A DNA stretch of 64,000 nt from Acidobacteriota bacterium (GTDB taxonomy: Bacteria; Acidobacteriota; Vicinamibacteria; Vicinamibacterales; Fen-181), in NCBI GenBank assembly GCA_003170135.1, contig PMZR01000132.1, positions 31,807-95,806 of the forward strand. Reading direction: 5' to 3'. Below, piece after piece: positions 22,794-31,616 of the stretch. Under the pieces are notes generated by a model. The model had not been told where the DNA came from. It saw only the letters and a list, made by a program, of their open reading frames with translations, and made no database searches. The translations under genes were made by a program, and so were the position numbers. Position 1 is the stretch's first letter, and each line of letters starts with the position of its first letter.

Positions 22794-25220
22794 GTGTGGC
22801 ATGACATCCGGTATGCGGTCCGCGGACTGCTTCGCGCTCCAGTCTTCACCGTGGTGGCCAGCATCTCGCTCGCCCTGGCCATCGGCGCCAACGCGACGAT
22901 CTTCAGCCTGATCGACGGGATCTGGTTTCGTCCGCCCGGCGTCAACGACCCGGGCAGCGTGGTGCGAGTCTTCTCCACGACGCCCGACACGCAGACGGGC
23001 GCATTCTCCTTTCCCGAATACCGCGAGCTGCGGGACCATGCGAAAAGCCTGTCGAGCGTGGTCGCCGTCGGCCGCCGCGGCGCGCTGCTCAAGTCCGCCG
23101 ATGGTTCCTCGGAGCTTCTGCTCGTCAACGTCGTGTCGACGAATTTCTTCCAGGCGCTCGGCGTGAAAGCAGGGGTTGGCCGGCTGTTCGCTCCGGGCGA
23201 GGAATCCGCGCTCGACGAGCACCCAGCCGTCGTCCTGGGCTACGCGTTCTGGCAGCGGCACTTCGGCGGGGACCCCTCGATCGTCGGACGCACGCTGACG
23301 CTGATGCGGGGCGACAAGCCGATGCCGGTGTGGGTTTGCGGCGTGCTGCCGCAGACGTTCCGCGATCTCGATGCCGCGTCGGACCGGGACCTGTGGCTTC
23401 CGCCGCAGACGTTCATGCAGTTGAGCGATCGCAGCGAGTTCGAGCAGCGCGGCTACCGGTGGTTCCAGGTGCTCGGGCGCCTCGGTCCCGCCGCGTCGGT
23501 GCCGGTTGCCCAGGCGGAGATGGAGGTGCTCGCCCGCGCGATGGAGGCGAGCTTCCCGGCCACGAACGCGGGGCGGCGCGCGCGCGTCGTTGCCGACTGG
23601 AAGTATCGACTCGAGAGCGGCGGGGTGAACGCGCTGGCGCTGGCCGGCGTGGTGCTGCTGGTGGTGCTCATCACCTGCGTGAACGTCGCCAACCTGCTCA
23701 TCGCGAGGGCCGCGACGCGCGCACGGGAAATCGCGGTGCGCCTGGCGATCGGCGCGAGCCGTGCCAGGCTCGTGCGGCAGCTGATGACCGAAAGCCTGCT
23801 GCTCGGCGCGCTCGGCGCCGCGCTCGGCCTCGTCGTCAGCGTCTGGCTCGTCGGTCTCGTGCCGCTGCTGCTCGTGGCGCCGCCGGGATTTCACATGCCC
23901 CTCGTCTTCGAAGTCGACCTGCGTGTCCTCGTCTTCACGCTCGGTGTGACGCTCGTGACCACGGTGCTCTTCGGTCTCGCACCCAGCTGGCTCGCCTCCC
24001 GCGCCGACCTGACGCCGGTGTTCAAGGCGGACTCGGGGCTGGCGCCGGCGGGCTCCCGCCACGGGACGTTCCGCGGCGCGCTCGTCGCCGGCCAGGTGGC
24101 CGTGTCGCTCGTCCTCCTGTGTGCCGCGGCCGTCCTGACGAGGAGTTTCCTGCAGACGCGCAGCGCGGATCTGGGCTTCGAGCGGAAGCCGATCCTGACG
24201 GCCTGGGTCCCGTTCGGGGATTTTGCGCCCGAGGAACTCGACGCCGCGGCAGCCCGCCTCGAGGCCCTGCCGGGCGTGACCGGCGTGGCCATGGCGTTTC
24301 GCGCGCCCCTGAGCCTGTCAGGCGGAGGCCTGGATCAACCCGTGACGTTTCCCGATCGTGTGGCGGGTCGGGGCGGAGCGCCGGAAATCAAGTACAACGA
24401 GGTCAACGCGAGCTACTTCCGCACCCTGGGAATCCGGCTGCTCAACGGACGCGTGTTCACCCGGGAGGACGAATCGCCCGGCGCGCGCGTGGTCGTCGTG
24501 AGCGATCGGTTCGCGCACCAGTACTTTCCCTCGCGGACCGCGGTGGGACAACTCGTGCATCTCGGTGGGGCCGCCGGCAGCGACTACCGGATCGTCGGCG
24601 TCGTGAACGACGTCGTCATCGGCGACGTGACCGAGCCGCGCGAACCGTACTTCTACGTGCCGTACTCGCGCCAGCCGCACGGCGAATTCACGTTCCTCAT
24701 CGCGGCCACGCGCGACGCGGCGTCGCTGGTCGGACCTGCGCGCCGCGTGCTGCGCAATACCAATCCGCGGCTCGATCCCCGGATCTTCGCGACGATGGGG
24801 CAACTGGTGGAGCTCTCGGCGCAACAGTCCCGGCTGACGGCGACGCTGGTCGGGGTGCTCGGCTTCATCGGCCTGCTGCTGACGACGGTGGGCGTGTATG
24901 GCGTCGTCGCGTACAACACCACGCGGCGCACCCGGGAACTCGCGATGCGCGTCGCGCTCGGTGCGCGGCGCGGCCAGGTGGTCCGACTGGTCGTCGCAGA
25001 AGGCGCGCGCGTCACGTCCGTCGGTCTCGGCATCGGCGTGCCGCTCGCCATGCTCGGGACACGGTCGATGGCCGCGTTCCTGTTCGACACGCAGCCATGG
25101 GACGCCGTCAGCTTCGTGCTGGCCGGGGTTGTGCTGGCCGTGGCCGTCGGCCTGGCGAGCCTGATTCCCGCGCTGCGCATCGCGCGAATCGATCCCGCGC
25201 GGGCGCTTCGCGAGGGGTGA
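22794..25220 (+). CDS. MacB/FtsX-like ABC transporter permease, duplicated acidobacterial type (ADOP)
   Basis: The 808-residue inner-membrane protein has the layout TM-MacB periplasmic domain-FtsX (3 TM)-TM-MacB periplasmic domain-FtsX (3 TM). It begins MWHDIRYAVRGLLRAPVFTVVA and includes ANLLIARAATRAREIAVRLAIGASRARLVRQL and RRTRELAMRVALGARRGQVVRL, one conserved FtsX loop per half. This duplicated permease without an adjacent ATPase is characteristic of Acidobacteria. MacB-type systems move substrates by mechanotransmission. GTG 22794 follows AGGGGAA. The substrate is unknown. Confidence 0.92.
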   Translation: MWHDIRYAVRGLLRAPVFTVVASISLALAIGANATIFSLIDGIWFRPPGVNDPGSVVRVFSTTPDTQTGAFSFPEYRELRDHAKSLSSVVAVGRRGALLKSADGSSELLLVNVVSTNFFQALGVKAGVGRLFAPGEESALDEHPAVVLGYAFWQRHFGGDPSIVGRTLTLMRGDKPMPVWVCGVLPQTFRDLDAASDRDLWLPPQTFMQLSDRSEFEQRGYRWFQVLGRLGPAASVPVAQAEMEVLARAMEASFPATNAGRRARVVADWKYRLESGGVNALALAGVVLLVVLITCVNVANLLIARAATRAREIAVRLAIGASRARLVRQLMTESLLLGALGAALGLVVSVWLVGLVPLLLVAPPGFHMPLVFEVDLRVLVFTLGVTLVTTVLFGLAPSWLASRADLTPVFKADSGLAPAGSRHGTFRGALVAGQVAVSLVLLCAAAVLTRSFLQTRSADLGFERKPILTAWVPFGDFAPEELDAAAARLEALPGVTGVAMAFRAPLSLSGGGLDQPVTFPDRVAGRGGAPEIKYNEVNASYFRTLGIRLLNGRVFTREDESPGARVVVVSDRFAHQYFPSRTAVGQLVHLGGAAGSDYRIVGVVNDVVIGDVTEPREPYFYVPYSRQPHGEFTFLIAATRDAASLVGPARRVLRNTNPRLDPRIFATMGQLVELSAQQSRLTATLVGVLGFIGLLLTTVGVYGVVAYNTTRRTRELAMRVALGARRGQVVRLVVAEGARVTSVGLGIGVPLAMLGTRSMAAFLFDTQPWDAVSFVLAGVVLAVAVGLASLIPALRIARIDPARALREG

Positions 25221-25222
25221 GG

Positions 25223-25291
25223 GAAGTGCGACGTGCGAAGTGCGAGGTGCGAGGTGCTCGTGCAAGGTGCGAAGTGCGGGGTGCACGGTGC
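25223..25291 (+). repeat. Ten tandem 7-nt units (GARGTGC type)
   Basis: GAAGTGC, GACGTGC, GAAGTGC, GAGGTGC, GAGGTGC, a 6-nt TCGTGC, AAGGTGC, GAAGTGC, GGGGTGC and ACGGTGC follow the permease stop by 2 nt. They fill the spacer to the convergent iscX. Confidence 0.92.
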
Positions 25292-25302
25292 GAGCTCCGC
25301 CG

Positions 25303-25500
25303 CTACAACTGGCGCTCGTCGTACCACGCCATCTGAATCGCTTCGAGGCGGGATTCGTTGGACGCCGCGGGGTCATCGTCGAAACCGGGGAGCGCGAGGA
25401 CCCGCTCGCGCAGGTCGGTGAAGCGGACGGCCAGCGGATCGAGATCCGGGAATTTCTCGTGCAGGGCAAGGCCGAGGTCTTCGGCGTCGGTCCACTTCAC
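25303..25500 (-). CDS. iscX: Iron-sulfur assembly protein IscX
   Basis: The 65-residue acidic protein matches IscX/YfhJ: KWTDAEDLGLALHEKFPDLDPLAVRFTDLRERVLALPGFDDDP and the terminal ARRY-like helix EAIQMAWYDER. It modulates IscS. The GTG at 25500 is favoured because the family begins exactly at this Lys-Trp-Thr and because the upstream sequence is repeat DNA. It is the last gene of the ISC operon, 60 nt after fdx. Confidence 0.88.
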   Translation of the reverse strand: MKWTDAEDLGLALHEKFPDLDPLAVRFTDLRERVLALPGFDDDPAASNESRLEAIQMAWYDERQL

Positions 25501-25540
25501 AGGCTTCGAGCTCCAGGCTTCAGGCTCCGGAAAAGGCACG
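25501..25540. repeat. Short 7-nt-type repeat between fdx and iscX
   Basis: AGGCTTCGAGCTCCAGGCTT followed by CAGGCTCCGG resembles the GGCTCCG array at 22557 and probably belongs to the same class. Confidence 0.6.
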
Positions 25541-25560
25541 CGGCTCGCGCCCCGAGCTGT

Positions 25561-25941
25561 TCAGCTCTTCTTCGGCCTCCCCAGCTCGATCGCGCCGCCC
25601 TCGCCGACGTAGTTGCGCGTATAGGCCGGCACCTCGCACACGACGTCGCCGGTGACGATGGCCTGGCAGGCGAGGCGCGACTCGGGCGTCAGGTCCCAGG
25701 CGGTGTCGAGCCTGTCGGCCTCCTCGTCGTCGATGTCGCTGAGGTTCGCCATCCCCTGGCGGACGATCACGTGGCACGTGGTGCACGCACAGTTGCCGCC
25801 GCAGACGTGTTCGAGCGGAACGTCGAAATTCAGGGCGATGTCGAGCAGCGACCCTGGCCGCCCGTGGCGCTGGTAGTCGAGCGCGGCCGGATCGACCTCG
25901 ACCGTCCTCGGTTCGCCGTCAATGATGAAGGTGACCTTCAT
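25561..25941 (-). CDS. fdx: ISC-type [2Fe-2S] ferredoxin
   Basis: The 126-residue adrenodoxin-type ferredoxin has the cluster ligands in CGGNCACTTCHVIV (three Cys) and a fourth Cys in RLACQAIV. The acidic segment LSDIDDEEADRLD is typical of Isc ferredoxins. It supplies electrons during cluster assembly on IscU. ATG 25941 (MKVTF) is chosen over an upstream ATG that is part of the repeat DNA. It lies between hscA and iscX, separated from hscA by a 124-nt repeat-filled spacer. Confidence 0.93.
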   Translation of the reverse strand: MKVTFIIDGEPRTVEVDPAALDYQRHGRPGSLLDIALNFDVPLEHVCGGNCACTTCHVIVRQGMANLSDIDDEEADRLDTAWDLTPESRLACQAIVTGDVVCEVPAYTRNYVGEGGAIELGRPKKS

Positions 25942-25946
25942 TCGTT

Positions 25947-26056
25947 CGCAGTTCACAGTTGACAGTTAACCGTTGACAGTTAACCGCTGACCGGTGACGA
26001 CGGTCAACGGTCAACGGTCAACGGTCAACGGTCAACGGTCAACGGTCAACTGTGAA
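25947..26056. repeat. 7-nt array with inverted arms between hscA and fdx
   Basis: Seven perfect GGTCAAC units occupy 26002-26050. The left side (25951-25986) carries GTTGACA/GTTAACC units, the same motif in inverted orientation. GTTCACAGTT and AACTGTGAAC close both ends. The block can fold into one long hairpin inside the ISC operon mRNA. Confidence 0.93.
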
Positions 26057-26065
26057 CGAGCACGA

Positions 26066-28042
26066 TCAACCGACGTCCTCGACCTTCTTCCCCGACAACG
26101 CGGCCCGCACGCTCCGGTTCATCATCACCTCGGCCAGGTGCAGCGTCGCCTCGTTGAGCACCTTGGTCGCCGTCTCGAGGAGCGCCCGATCGTCGGTCCC
26201 CATCGCCGCCTTCACCGCGGCCAGCGCCGGCTCGATGCGCGCCACTTCCGGCGCCGTCAGGTCCTCGGATGCGACCGTCGCATAATCCGGGTGGCGCAGC
26301 GTCTTCTCGGTGGCGCGGACCACCGTCTCGGCCTCGTTGCGCGCATCGACGAGCAGGCGCGCTTCCACGTCCCGCTCCGCCTGCTCGAACGATTCGAGCA
26401 GCATCCGCTCGACCTCCTCGTCGGTCAGCCCGTAGGACGGCTTCACTTCGATCGACTGCTCGAGGCCCGTGCGCAGTTCGTGCGCGCTGACGGCCAGGAT
26501 GCCGTTGGCGTCGATCTGGAACCGCACCTGGATGCGCGGCAGGCCGGCGGGCATCGGCGGGATGCCGCCCAGCTTGAAGCGCGCGAGCGACCGGTTGTCG
26601 GCGACCAGTTCGCGTTCCCCCTGCACGACATGGATGTCCACGGCCGTCTGGTTGTCCATGAAGGTGGTGAACATCTCGCTGCCGCTCGCCGGGATGGACG
26701 AGTTGCGGTAGATGATCTTCGACACGACGCCGCCGACGGTCTCGATGCCGAGCGAGAGCGGCGTGACGTCGAGCAGCAGCATGTCGCGATTGCCGGTGAC
26801 GAGAATGTCGGCCTGGACCGCGGCGCCCAGCGCCACGACTTCATCGGGATTCAGGTCGGTGTGCGGCGTGCGACCGAACAGCGTCTCCACCGCGCGGCGC
26901 ACCAGCGGGATGCGCGTGGAGCCGCCGACGAGCACCACCTCGTCGATCTGCGTCGTGTCGACGGCGGCGTCTGCCAGCGCCTGGCGGCAGGGCTCGAGGG
27001 TGCGCTCGACCACCGGGCCAATCAACGCCTCGAACTCCGCGCGGCTGATCGGAATCCGACACGGCAGCCTGGGCTCGCCCGGCATGGCCTCGATCCGAAT
27101 CTCGGCGTGCTCGCGCTCGGACAGGTCCCACTTCGCCTGGATGACGGCCTGGCGGATCGCCTGCAGGGCCTCCAACCCCCATTGCCTGGATGGCGGGGGC
27201 CCCTGCACCCCGCCAGGCTCCTCGCTCGCGGGGGCCCCTTCGCCGCGCTCCGCTTCGTCGCGCTTGAATAGCGGGGGCCCCTGCACCCCGCCGAGCTCCC
27301 CGCCCGCCCCATCGATCGTGCGCAGGACGTGGGCGACCAGGAGCACGTCGATGTCGTCGCCACCCAGGTGCGTGTCCCCGTTGGTGGAAAGCACCTGGAA
27401 GACGCCGTCCTCGACACGCAGGATCGAGATGTCGAACGTGCCGCCGCCCAGGTCGTACACCGCGATCGTGCCGGCGGACCGCCGATCGAGGCCGTAGGCG
27501 AGCGATGCGGCGGTCGGTTCATTGATGATCCGCAGCACCTCGAGGCCGGCCAGCCGGCCCGCATCGCGCGTGGCGGTCCGCTGGCCGTCGTTGAAATACG
27601 CCGGCACGGTGATGACGGCAGCGTTGACCTCGCACTCGACCTCGCCCAGGCTCGCGAAGTGGTCCTCGGCCCGTTGTTTCAGCTCGCGCAGGATGAAGGC
27701 CGAGATCTCGGGCGGCGTGTACTCGCGGTCGCCGATGCCGATCCGGATGACGCCACCCGCATCGCCGCCCAGGCGGAACGGGAACAGGTGCGCCTCGTCT
27801 TTGACGTCCTCGATGCCGCGGCCCATGAAGCGCTTGACCGAATAGACCGTCCGGGACGCGCCGGTCAGGAGACGGCGCTGCGCCTCGCGTCCGACGATGG
27901 GGGTGCCGTGCGCGTCGAGGCTGACGATCGACGGCAGGAGCGCGTCGCCGTGCGCGTCGCGAATGACCACCGGCTGGCCGTTCGCGACGCAGGCGACCAG
28001 GCTGTTGGTCGTACCGAGGTCGATGCCGACGACGTGGGACAT
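26066..28042 (-). CDS. hscA: Hsp70-family chaperone HscA
   Basis: The 658-residue protein has the Hsp70 ATPase domain ([33 protein letters not shown]) and substrate-binding domain ([14 protein letters not shown], then the lid). With HscB it remodels IscU for cluster transfer. An insertion of about 33 residues (about 251-284) interrupts ATPase subdomain IIB. It is encoded by 27193-27292, which contains two copies of a 22-nt palindromic element and one partial copy, giving the repeated peptide GGVQGPP. The frame is maintained. ATG 28042 is the family start. The flanking spacers hold 7-nt arrays. Confidence 0.93.
   Translation of the reverse strand: MSHVVGIDLGTTNSLVACVANGQPVVIRDAHGDALLPSIVSLDAHGTPIVGREAQRRLLTGASRTVYSVKRFMGRGIEDVKDEAHLFPFRLGGDAGGVIRIGIGDREYTPPEISAFILRELKQRAEDHFASLGEVECEVNAAVITVPAYFNDGQRTATRDAGRLAGLEVLRIINEPTAASLAYGLDRRSAGTIAVYDLGGGTFDISILRVEDGVFQVLSTNGDTHLGGDDIDVLLVAHVLRTIDGAGGELGGVQGPPLFKRDEAERGEGAPASEEPGGVQGPPPSRQWGLEALQAIRQAVIQAKWDLSEREHAEIRIEAMPGEPRLPCRIPISRAEFEALIGPVVERTLEPCRQALADAAVDTTQIDEVVLVGGSTRIPLVRRAVETLFGRTPHTDLNPDEVVALGAAVQADILVTGNRDMLLLDVTPLSLGIETVGGVVSKIIYRNSSIPASGSEMFTTFMDNQTAVDIHVVQGERELVADNRSLARFKLGGIPPMPAGLPRIQVRFQIDANGILAVSAHELRTGLEQSIEVKPSYGLTDEEVERMLLESFEQAERDVEARLLVDARNEAETVVRATEKTLRHPDYATVASEDLTAPEVARIEPALAAVKAAMGTDDRALLETATKVLNEATLHLAEVMMNRSVRAALSGKKVEDVG
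27193..27292 (-). repeat. In-frame repeat insertion in hscA
   Basis: The element read on the plus strand as GCGGGGGCCCCTGCACC plus CCGCC occurs at 27193-27214 and 27271-27292. A partial copy (GCGGGGGCCCC) is at 27228-27238. Each contains the palindrome GGGGCCCC. Confidence 0.85.
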
Positions 28043-28045
28043 GGT

Positions 28046-28185
28046 AGTGCTTGGTGCTATGTGCTTGGTGCTGGTGCTGTGCCAGATGCTAGGTGCCAGA
28101 GGCCCCCGCGGATATCGACAAAAAGCGCGCGCACCGTCAGTGCCGGCGCCCCCTTGCACCAGGCACCAGCACTCAGCGCCAAGCA
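28046..28185. repeat. Inverted 7-nt arrays between hscB and hscA
   Basis: GTGCTTG/GTGCTAT units (28047-28100) and the inverted GCACCAG/GCCAAGCAC units (28156-28185) flank a central 55 nt. They resemble the arrays upstream of sodA at 14341-14463. Confidence 0.85.
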
Positions 28186-28884
28186 CTACGTCCGCTCCCC
28201 GGCCTCCTTTTCGACCGCGGCGAGCAGGTTGTTCACGTAGTTCTTCTCGAGCAGCAGCGCCTTGAGCGCCTCGAGAACGGGGCGTCGTTCGGCCGGCTGC
28301 GCGTGTTGGTCCACCAGCGTGTCCCAGCGCGCGATGAGCGCTGCCAGGCGCCCCTCGTGTTCGGCCAGGTACCCTGCGATCGGGCGCCTCGCCGCCTCCA
28401 GCCGCGCGCGCGTCTCGGGTTCCGGCACGCCGGCCGCGCGCGCTTCCCTGATCGCGTCGAGCTCCTCGTTCAGGTCGAACACTTCTTCGAGCAGCGCCGC
28501 GGGCACGCCGCCCGCCATGTCGCCGCGCGAGCGCAGCGCGACGCCTTCGATCTCGAGCAGGTACTCGACGCGCGCAGCCGGATCGCGCAGCGTCCGGTAC
28601 GCGTCGTTCAGATACGACGAGCGCTCGAGGCTCGCCAGCCGCTCGGACGGCGTCGAGTTGCAGTAGAAATCGGGATGGAACTGGCGGCTCAGCGTTCGCA
28701 GGCGGCGATCGAGATCCGCCAGATCGATCTGCAGCCGCCGCGTGAGGCCGAGAAAGGCGAAGTAGTCGCCGTGGCGAACGAACGACAGGATCTTGTCGCA
28801 CTTCGGGCAGAAGTGCGCGTCGGCCGGCGCGCCCGTGCCGCAGTGCTTGCAGGCCTGGATCGTGACGCCGTGAGAATCGGGCAT
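28186..28884 (-). CDS. hscB: J-domain co-chaperone HscB with N-terminal zinc ribbon
   Basis: The 232-residue protein begins with a rubredoxin-like zinc ribbon (CKHCG at about 12-16, CPKC at about 26-29). Eukaryotic HSCB has one; E. coli HscB does not. The J domain follows ([11 protein letters not shown] in RQFHPDFY) and then the helical HscB C-terminal domain ([15 protein letters not shown]). It delivers IscU to HscA and stimulates ATP hydrolysis. ATG 28884 starts 25 nt after iscA. Confidence 0.9.
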   Translation of the reverse strand: MPDSHGVTIQACKHCGTGAPADAHFCPKCDKILSFVRHGDYFAFLGLTRRLQIDLADLDRRLRTLSRQFHPDFYCNSTPSERLASLERSSYLNDAYRTLRDPAARVEYLLEIEGVALRSRGDMAGGVPAALLEEVFDLNEELDAIREARAAGVPEPETRARLEAARRPIAGYLAEHEGRLAALIARWDTLVDQHAQPAERRPVLEALKALLLEKNYVNNLLAAVEKEAGERT

Positions 28885-28909
28885 GGGGATCCGGAACCAG
28901 GGGGCCAGG

Positions 28910-29236
28910 TTACACGCTGAACGACGAGCCGCAGCCGCACGAGCTCTTGGCGTTGGGATTCGACAGCACGAACCCCTTGCTCATCAGGCTCGTGTCGTAG
29001 TCGAGCACGCAGCCCTTCAGGAAGAGATAGCTCTTCTTGTCCACGAAGATCTTCGTGCCCTCCGGGCCGTCGAAGACCTCATCGCCGGTGCGCGCCGCCT
29101 TCTCCCAGGCAAACACGTAACTCATCCCGGAACAGCCGCCCCCCTTGACCCCGACCCGCAGGCCGCCCTCGGTGAGGCTCTGCTTCTCCATCAGAAGCTT
29201 GATCCGCTTTGCCGCGTTCTCAGTGATTTGAATCAT
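28910..29236 (-). CDS. iscA: HesB/IscA-family A-type iron-sulfur carrier
   Basis: The 108-residue protein has the three invariant cysteines of A-type carriers, Cys35 in GGGCSGMSY and Cys100/Cys102 in SSCGCGSSF. The family start is MIQITENAAKRIK. It carries Fe-S clusters to apoproteins. It starts at ATG 29236, 7 nt after the iscU stop, and so is tightly linked to iscU. Confidence 0.95.
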   Translation of the reverse strand: MIQITENAAKRIKLLMEKQSLTEGGLRVGVKGGGCSGMSYVFAWEKAARTGDEVFDGPEGTKIFVDKKSYLFLKGCVLDYDTSLMSKGFVLSNPNAKSSCGCGSSFSV

Positions 29237-29243
29237 TGTGCTC

Positions 29244-29696
29244 TCAGGCCGAAGCGGCGTTCCCGTTCCCGACTGCGGCGGCGTTGTCCTCGCCCGGCTC
29301 GGCGGCCTTGGCCTCCGCCTGCTTCCGTTTGTAGTCCTCGATGGCCGCCCGAATCGCATCCTCTGCAAGAACCGAGCAGTGAATCTTCACCGGCGGCAGA
29401 CTCAGCTCCTGCGCAATGGCGGAGTTCTTGATTTCGAGCGCCTGGTCCAGCGTCTTGCCCTTCAGCCATTCGGTCGCCAGGCTCGAGCTGGCGATGGCCG
29501 ATCCGCACCCGAACGTCTTGAACTTCGCATCGTCGATGACGCCGGTGGCCGGGTTCACCTTGACCTGCAGCTTCATCACGTCGCCGCACTCCGGCGCGCC
29601 GACCAGGCCCGTCCCCACCGTCGCATCGTCCTTCGAGAGGGCCCCGACATTGCGCGGCGCGTTGTAGTGGTCCAGAACTTTATCCGAGTACGCCAT
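29244..29696 (-). CDS. iscU: Iron-sulfur cluster scaffold IscU
   Basis: The 150-residue scaffold has Cys37 with Asp39 (PECGDV), Cys64 (FGCGSA), His106/Cys107 (KIHCSV) and the HscA-recognition motif LPPVK at 100-104. Its C-terminus after LAEDAIRAAIEDYK is extended by about 25 Ala/Glu/Asn-rich residues compared with E. coli IscU. It assembles clusters with sulfur from IscS. ATG 29696 follows iscS by 20 nt. Confidence 0.96.
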   Translation of the reverse strand: MAYSDKVLDHYNAPRNVGALSKDDATVGTGLVGAPECGDVMKLQVKVNPATGVIDDAKFKTFGCGSAIASSSLATEWLKGKTLDQALEIKNSAIAQELSLPPVKIHCSVLAEDAIRAAIEDYKRKQAEAKAAEPGEDNAAAVGNGNAASA

Positions 29697-29716
29697 GGTC
29701 TTGTCTTCTCTTCAAT

Positions 29717-30931
29717 CTACTTCTGCCACTGGACCTTCTTCAGGTCCACGCCTTCTTTCGCGAGGTCGTAGAGCGGCGACATCTCGCGCAGCCGCTTCAC
29801 GACGTCGGTGACCTTCTGCACGACGTAGTCGACTTCCTCCTCGGTGTTGAAGCGGCCCAGGCCGAATCGGATCGACGAGTGCGCGAGGTCGTCGCCGGTG
29901 CCGAGCGCCTTCAGAACGTAGGACGGCTCGAGGCTGGCCGACGTGCACGCGGACCCCGACGACACGGCGATGTCGCTGATGCCCATCAGCAGCGACTCGC
30001 CTTCGACGTAGGCGAAGCTGACGTTCAGGTTGCCGGGCACCCGGTGCTCGACCGACCCGTTGACGTAAATCTCGTCGAGGTTCCGGTGCAGTCCGGCATT
30101 CAGGCGATCGCGCAGCGCGCCGACGCGCACGCTCTCGACCGCCATCTCCTGCCGGCAGATCTCGGCGGCCTTGCCGAACCCGACGATGCCCGGGACGTTC
30201 AGCGTGCCCGACCGCATGCCGCGCTCGTGGCCGCCGCCGTCGATCCCGGGAGCCACGAGCACCCGCGGGTTCTTGCGGCGGACGTACAGGGCGCCGACGC
30301 CCTTCGGCCCGTACATCTTGTGCGCCGACAGTGACGCGAGGTCCACGTTGAGCGCGTTCACGTCGAACGGGATTTTGCCCGCGGCCTGCACCGCGTCGGT
30401 GTGGAAGACGATGCCGCGCGCGCGGGTGATGCGCCCGATCTCGGCGATCGGCTGGATGACACCCACCTCGTTGTTCACCGTCATGATGGTCACGAGGATC
30501 GTCTTGTCGGTGATGGCGCGTTCCAGGTCGCCGAGGTCCACCAGACCGTCACGCTGCACGCGCAGGTACGTCACGTCGAAGCCCTGCTTCTCGAGGCGCT
30601 TGCAGGTGTCGAGCACCGCCTTGTGCTCGGTCACCGCGGTGATGATGTGGTTCCCCTTCGGCCGGTACATCTCCGCGACACCCTTGATCGCGAGGTTGTC
30701 CGACTCGGTGGCGCCGCTCGTGAGGACGATCTCCTTCGCGCTCGCGCCGATGAGATCCGCAATCTGCTTGCGCCCCGTCTCGACGGCTTCTTCCGCCTGC
30801 CACCCGAACGAGTGGTTGCGGCTGGCCGCGTTGCCGAACCGCTCGGTGAAGAAGGGCAACATCGCCTCGAGGACGCGGGGGTCAACCGGCGTCGTGGCGT
30901 GATTGTCCATGTAGATCGGCAGCTTCAGCAT
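29717..30931 (-). CDS. iscS: Cysteine desulfurase IscS
   Basis: The 404-residue PLP enzyme has the cofactor lysine Lys205 in [10 protein letters not shown] and the sulfur-carrying Cys329 in [17 protein letters not shown]. It begins [17 protein letters not shown]. It converts cysteine to alanine and a persulfide. This supplies IscU and probably also the rhodanese-domain E1 protein encoded at 31.6-33.1 kb. ATG 30931 is the family start, 38 nt after iscR. Confidence 0.96.
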   Translation of the reverse strand: MLKLPIYMDNHATTPVDPRVLEAMLPFFTERFGNAASRNHSFGWQAEEAVETGRKQIADLIGASAKEIVLTSGATESDNLAIKGVAEMYRPKGNHIITAVTEHKAVLDTCKRLEKQGFDVTYLRVQRDGLVDLGDLERAITDKTILVTIMTVNNEVGVIQPIAEIGRITRARGIVFHTDAVQAAGKIPFDVNALNVDLASLSAHKMYGPKGVGALYVRRKNPRVLVAPGIDGGGHERGMRSGTLNVPGIVGFGKAAEICRQEMAVESVRVGALRDRLNAGLHRNLDEIYVNGSVEHRVPGNLNVSFAYVEGESLLMGISDIAVSSGSACTSASLEPSYVLKALGTGDDLAHSSIRFGLGRFNTEEEVDYVVQKVTDVVKRLREMSPLYDLAKEGVDLKKVQWQK

Positions 30932-30969
30932 CGCGTTGTACTCCGAGTCCGTGGGGGCGGGGACTTCGA

Positions 30970-31413
30970 CTACGAGTGTGCCGCGGCAACCGGCGCCGGC
31001 GCGGTCGTCGCCTCGGTGGCCATCTCGGACACGCTGCACATGGCCAGCGCCGCGATGATCCGTTCGCGGATGCGCCACAGCGGGTCGCGCACATTGCACT
31101 TGGCGAACTGGCCGCACTGCTCGTTCTGATGCGAGCAGGCGGTCACGGTCAGCGGCCCATCGATCGCCTGGATCACGTCGGCAACCGAGATCGCGTCGGC
31201 CGCCTTCGCCAGGTGATACCCGCCGTGCGTCCCTTGCTGCGACACCAGCAGGCCTCGCCGCGCCAGCCTTTGCAGCACCTTGGCCATCAACTCGACGGGG
31301 ATGTCGTACCCCTCGGCGATTTCGCGGGCGCTGGACGACGCGCCGTCCTCGCGGGTGGCGAGGTGCTTCATGGCGATGAGCGCGTAGTCGGCCTTCTTGG
31401 ATAATCTCAGCAT
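30970..31413 (-). CDS. iscR: Rrf2-family iron-sulfur regulator IscR
   Basis: The 147-residue regulator has the Rrf2 winged helix ([19 protein letters not shown]) and the three cluster cysteines Cys93, Cys100 and Cys106 in the IscR spacing ([14 protein letters not shown]). Holo-IscR is expected to repress this operon when Fe-S supply is sufficient. The 21-bp dyad 12 nt upstream of its start is a likely autoregulatory site. The Ala/Thr/Pro-rich tail is unconserved. It is the first gene of the eight-gene operon. Confidence 0.93.
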   Translation of the reverse strand: MLRLSKKADYALIAMKHLATREDGASSSAREIAEGYDIPVELMAKVLQRLARRGLLVSQQGTHGGYHLAKAADAISVADVIQAIDGPLTVTACSHQNEQCGQFAKCNVRDPLWRIRERIIAALAMCSVSEMATEATTAPAPVAAAHS

Positions 31414-31424
31414 AGGTCAGCTAT

Positions 31425-31445
31425 ATACGACTCCGATAGTCGTAT
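31425..31445 (-). promoter_or_regulatory. IscR-like operator and promoter of the isc operon
   Basis: ATACGACT-N5-AGTCGTAT is a perfect 8-bp dyad containing the GACT-N5-AGTC core of IscR type 1 sites. TATATA (31422-31427, minus strand) overlaps its proximal edge and lies 8 nt before ATG 31413, so the leader would be very short. Confidence 0.6.
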
Positions 31446-31504
31446 TTTACAAACGATTCACGGGCGAGGTCAAGGCAGGGCTTGGGGGAACGCCCGGGGT
31501 GTAG

Positions 31505-31612
31505 GGACCTTGGGCTCTTGACCTTGGGCTTTCGACCTGCTTTGACCTGTGGGCCTCAAGACCGTAAACCATTCAGTCCAAAAGCCTAAGGCCTAAGGCC
31601 GAAAGCCTTCGT
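31505..31612. repeat. Inverted 7-nt-type array downstream of the E1 fusion gene
   Basis: ACCTTGG-GCTCTTG-ACCTTGG-GCTTTCG units (31507-31534) are mirrored by AAGCCTAAGGCCTAAGGCCG (31582-31601). The block separates the E1-fusion gene from the isc promoter. Confidence 0.75.
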
Positions 31613-31616
31613 CGAC

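Noticed and set aside
28043-28801. Extended N-terminus for HscA reaching into hscB
   Set aside because: The Hsp70 family begins at [14 protein letters not shown] (28042). The upstream part is repeat DNA and antisense of hscB.
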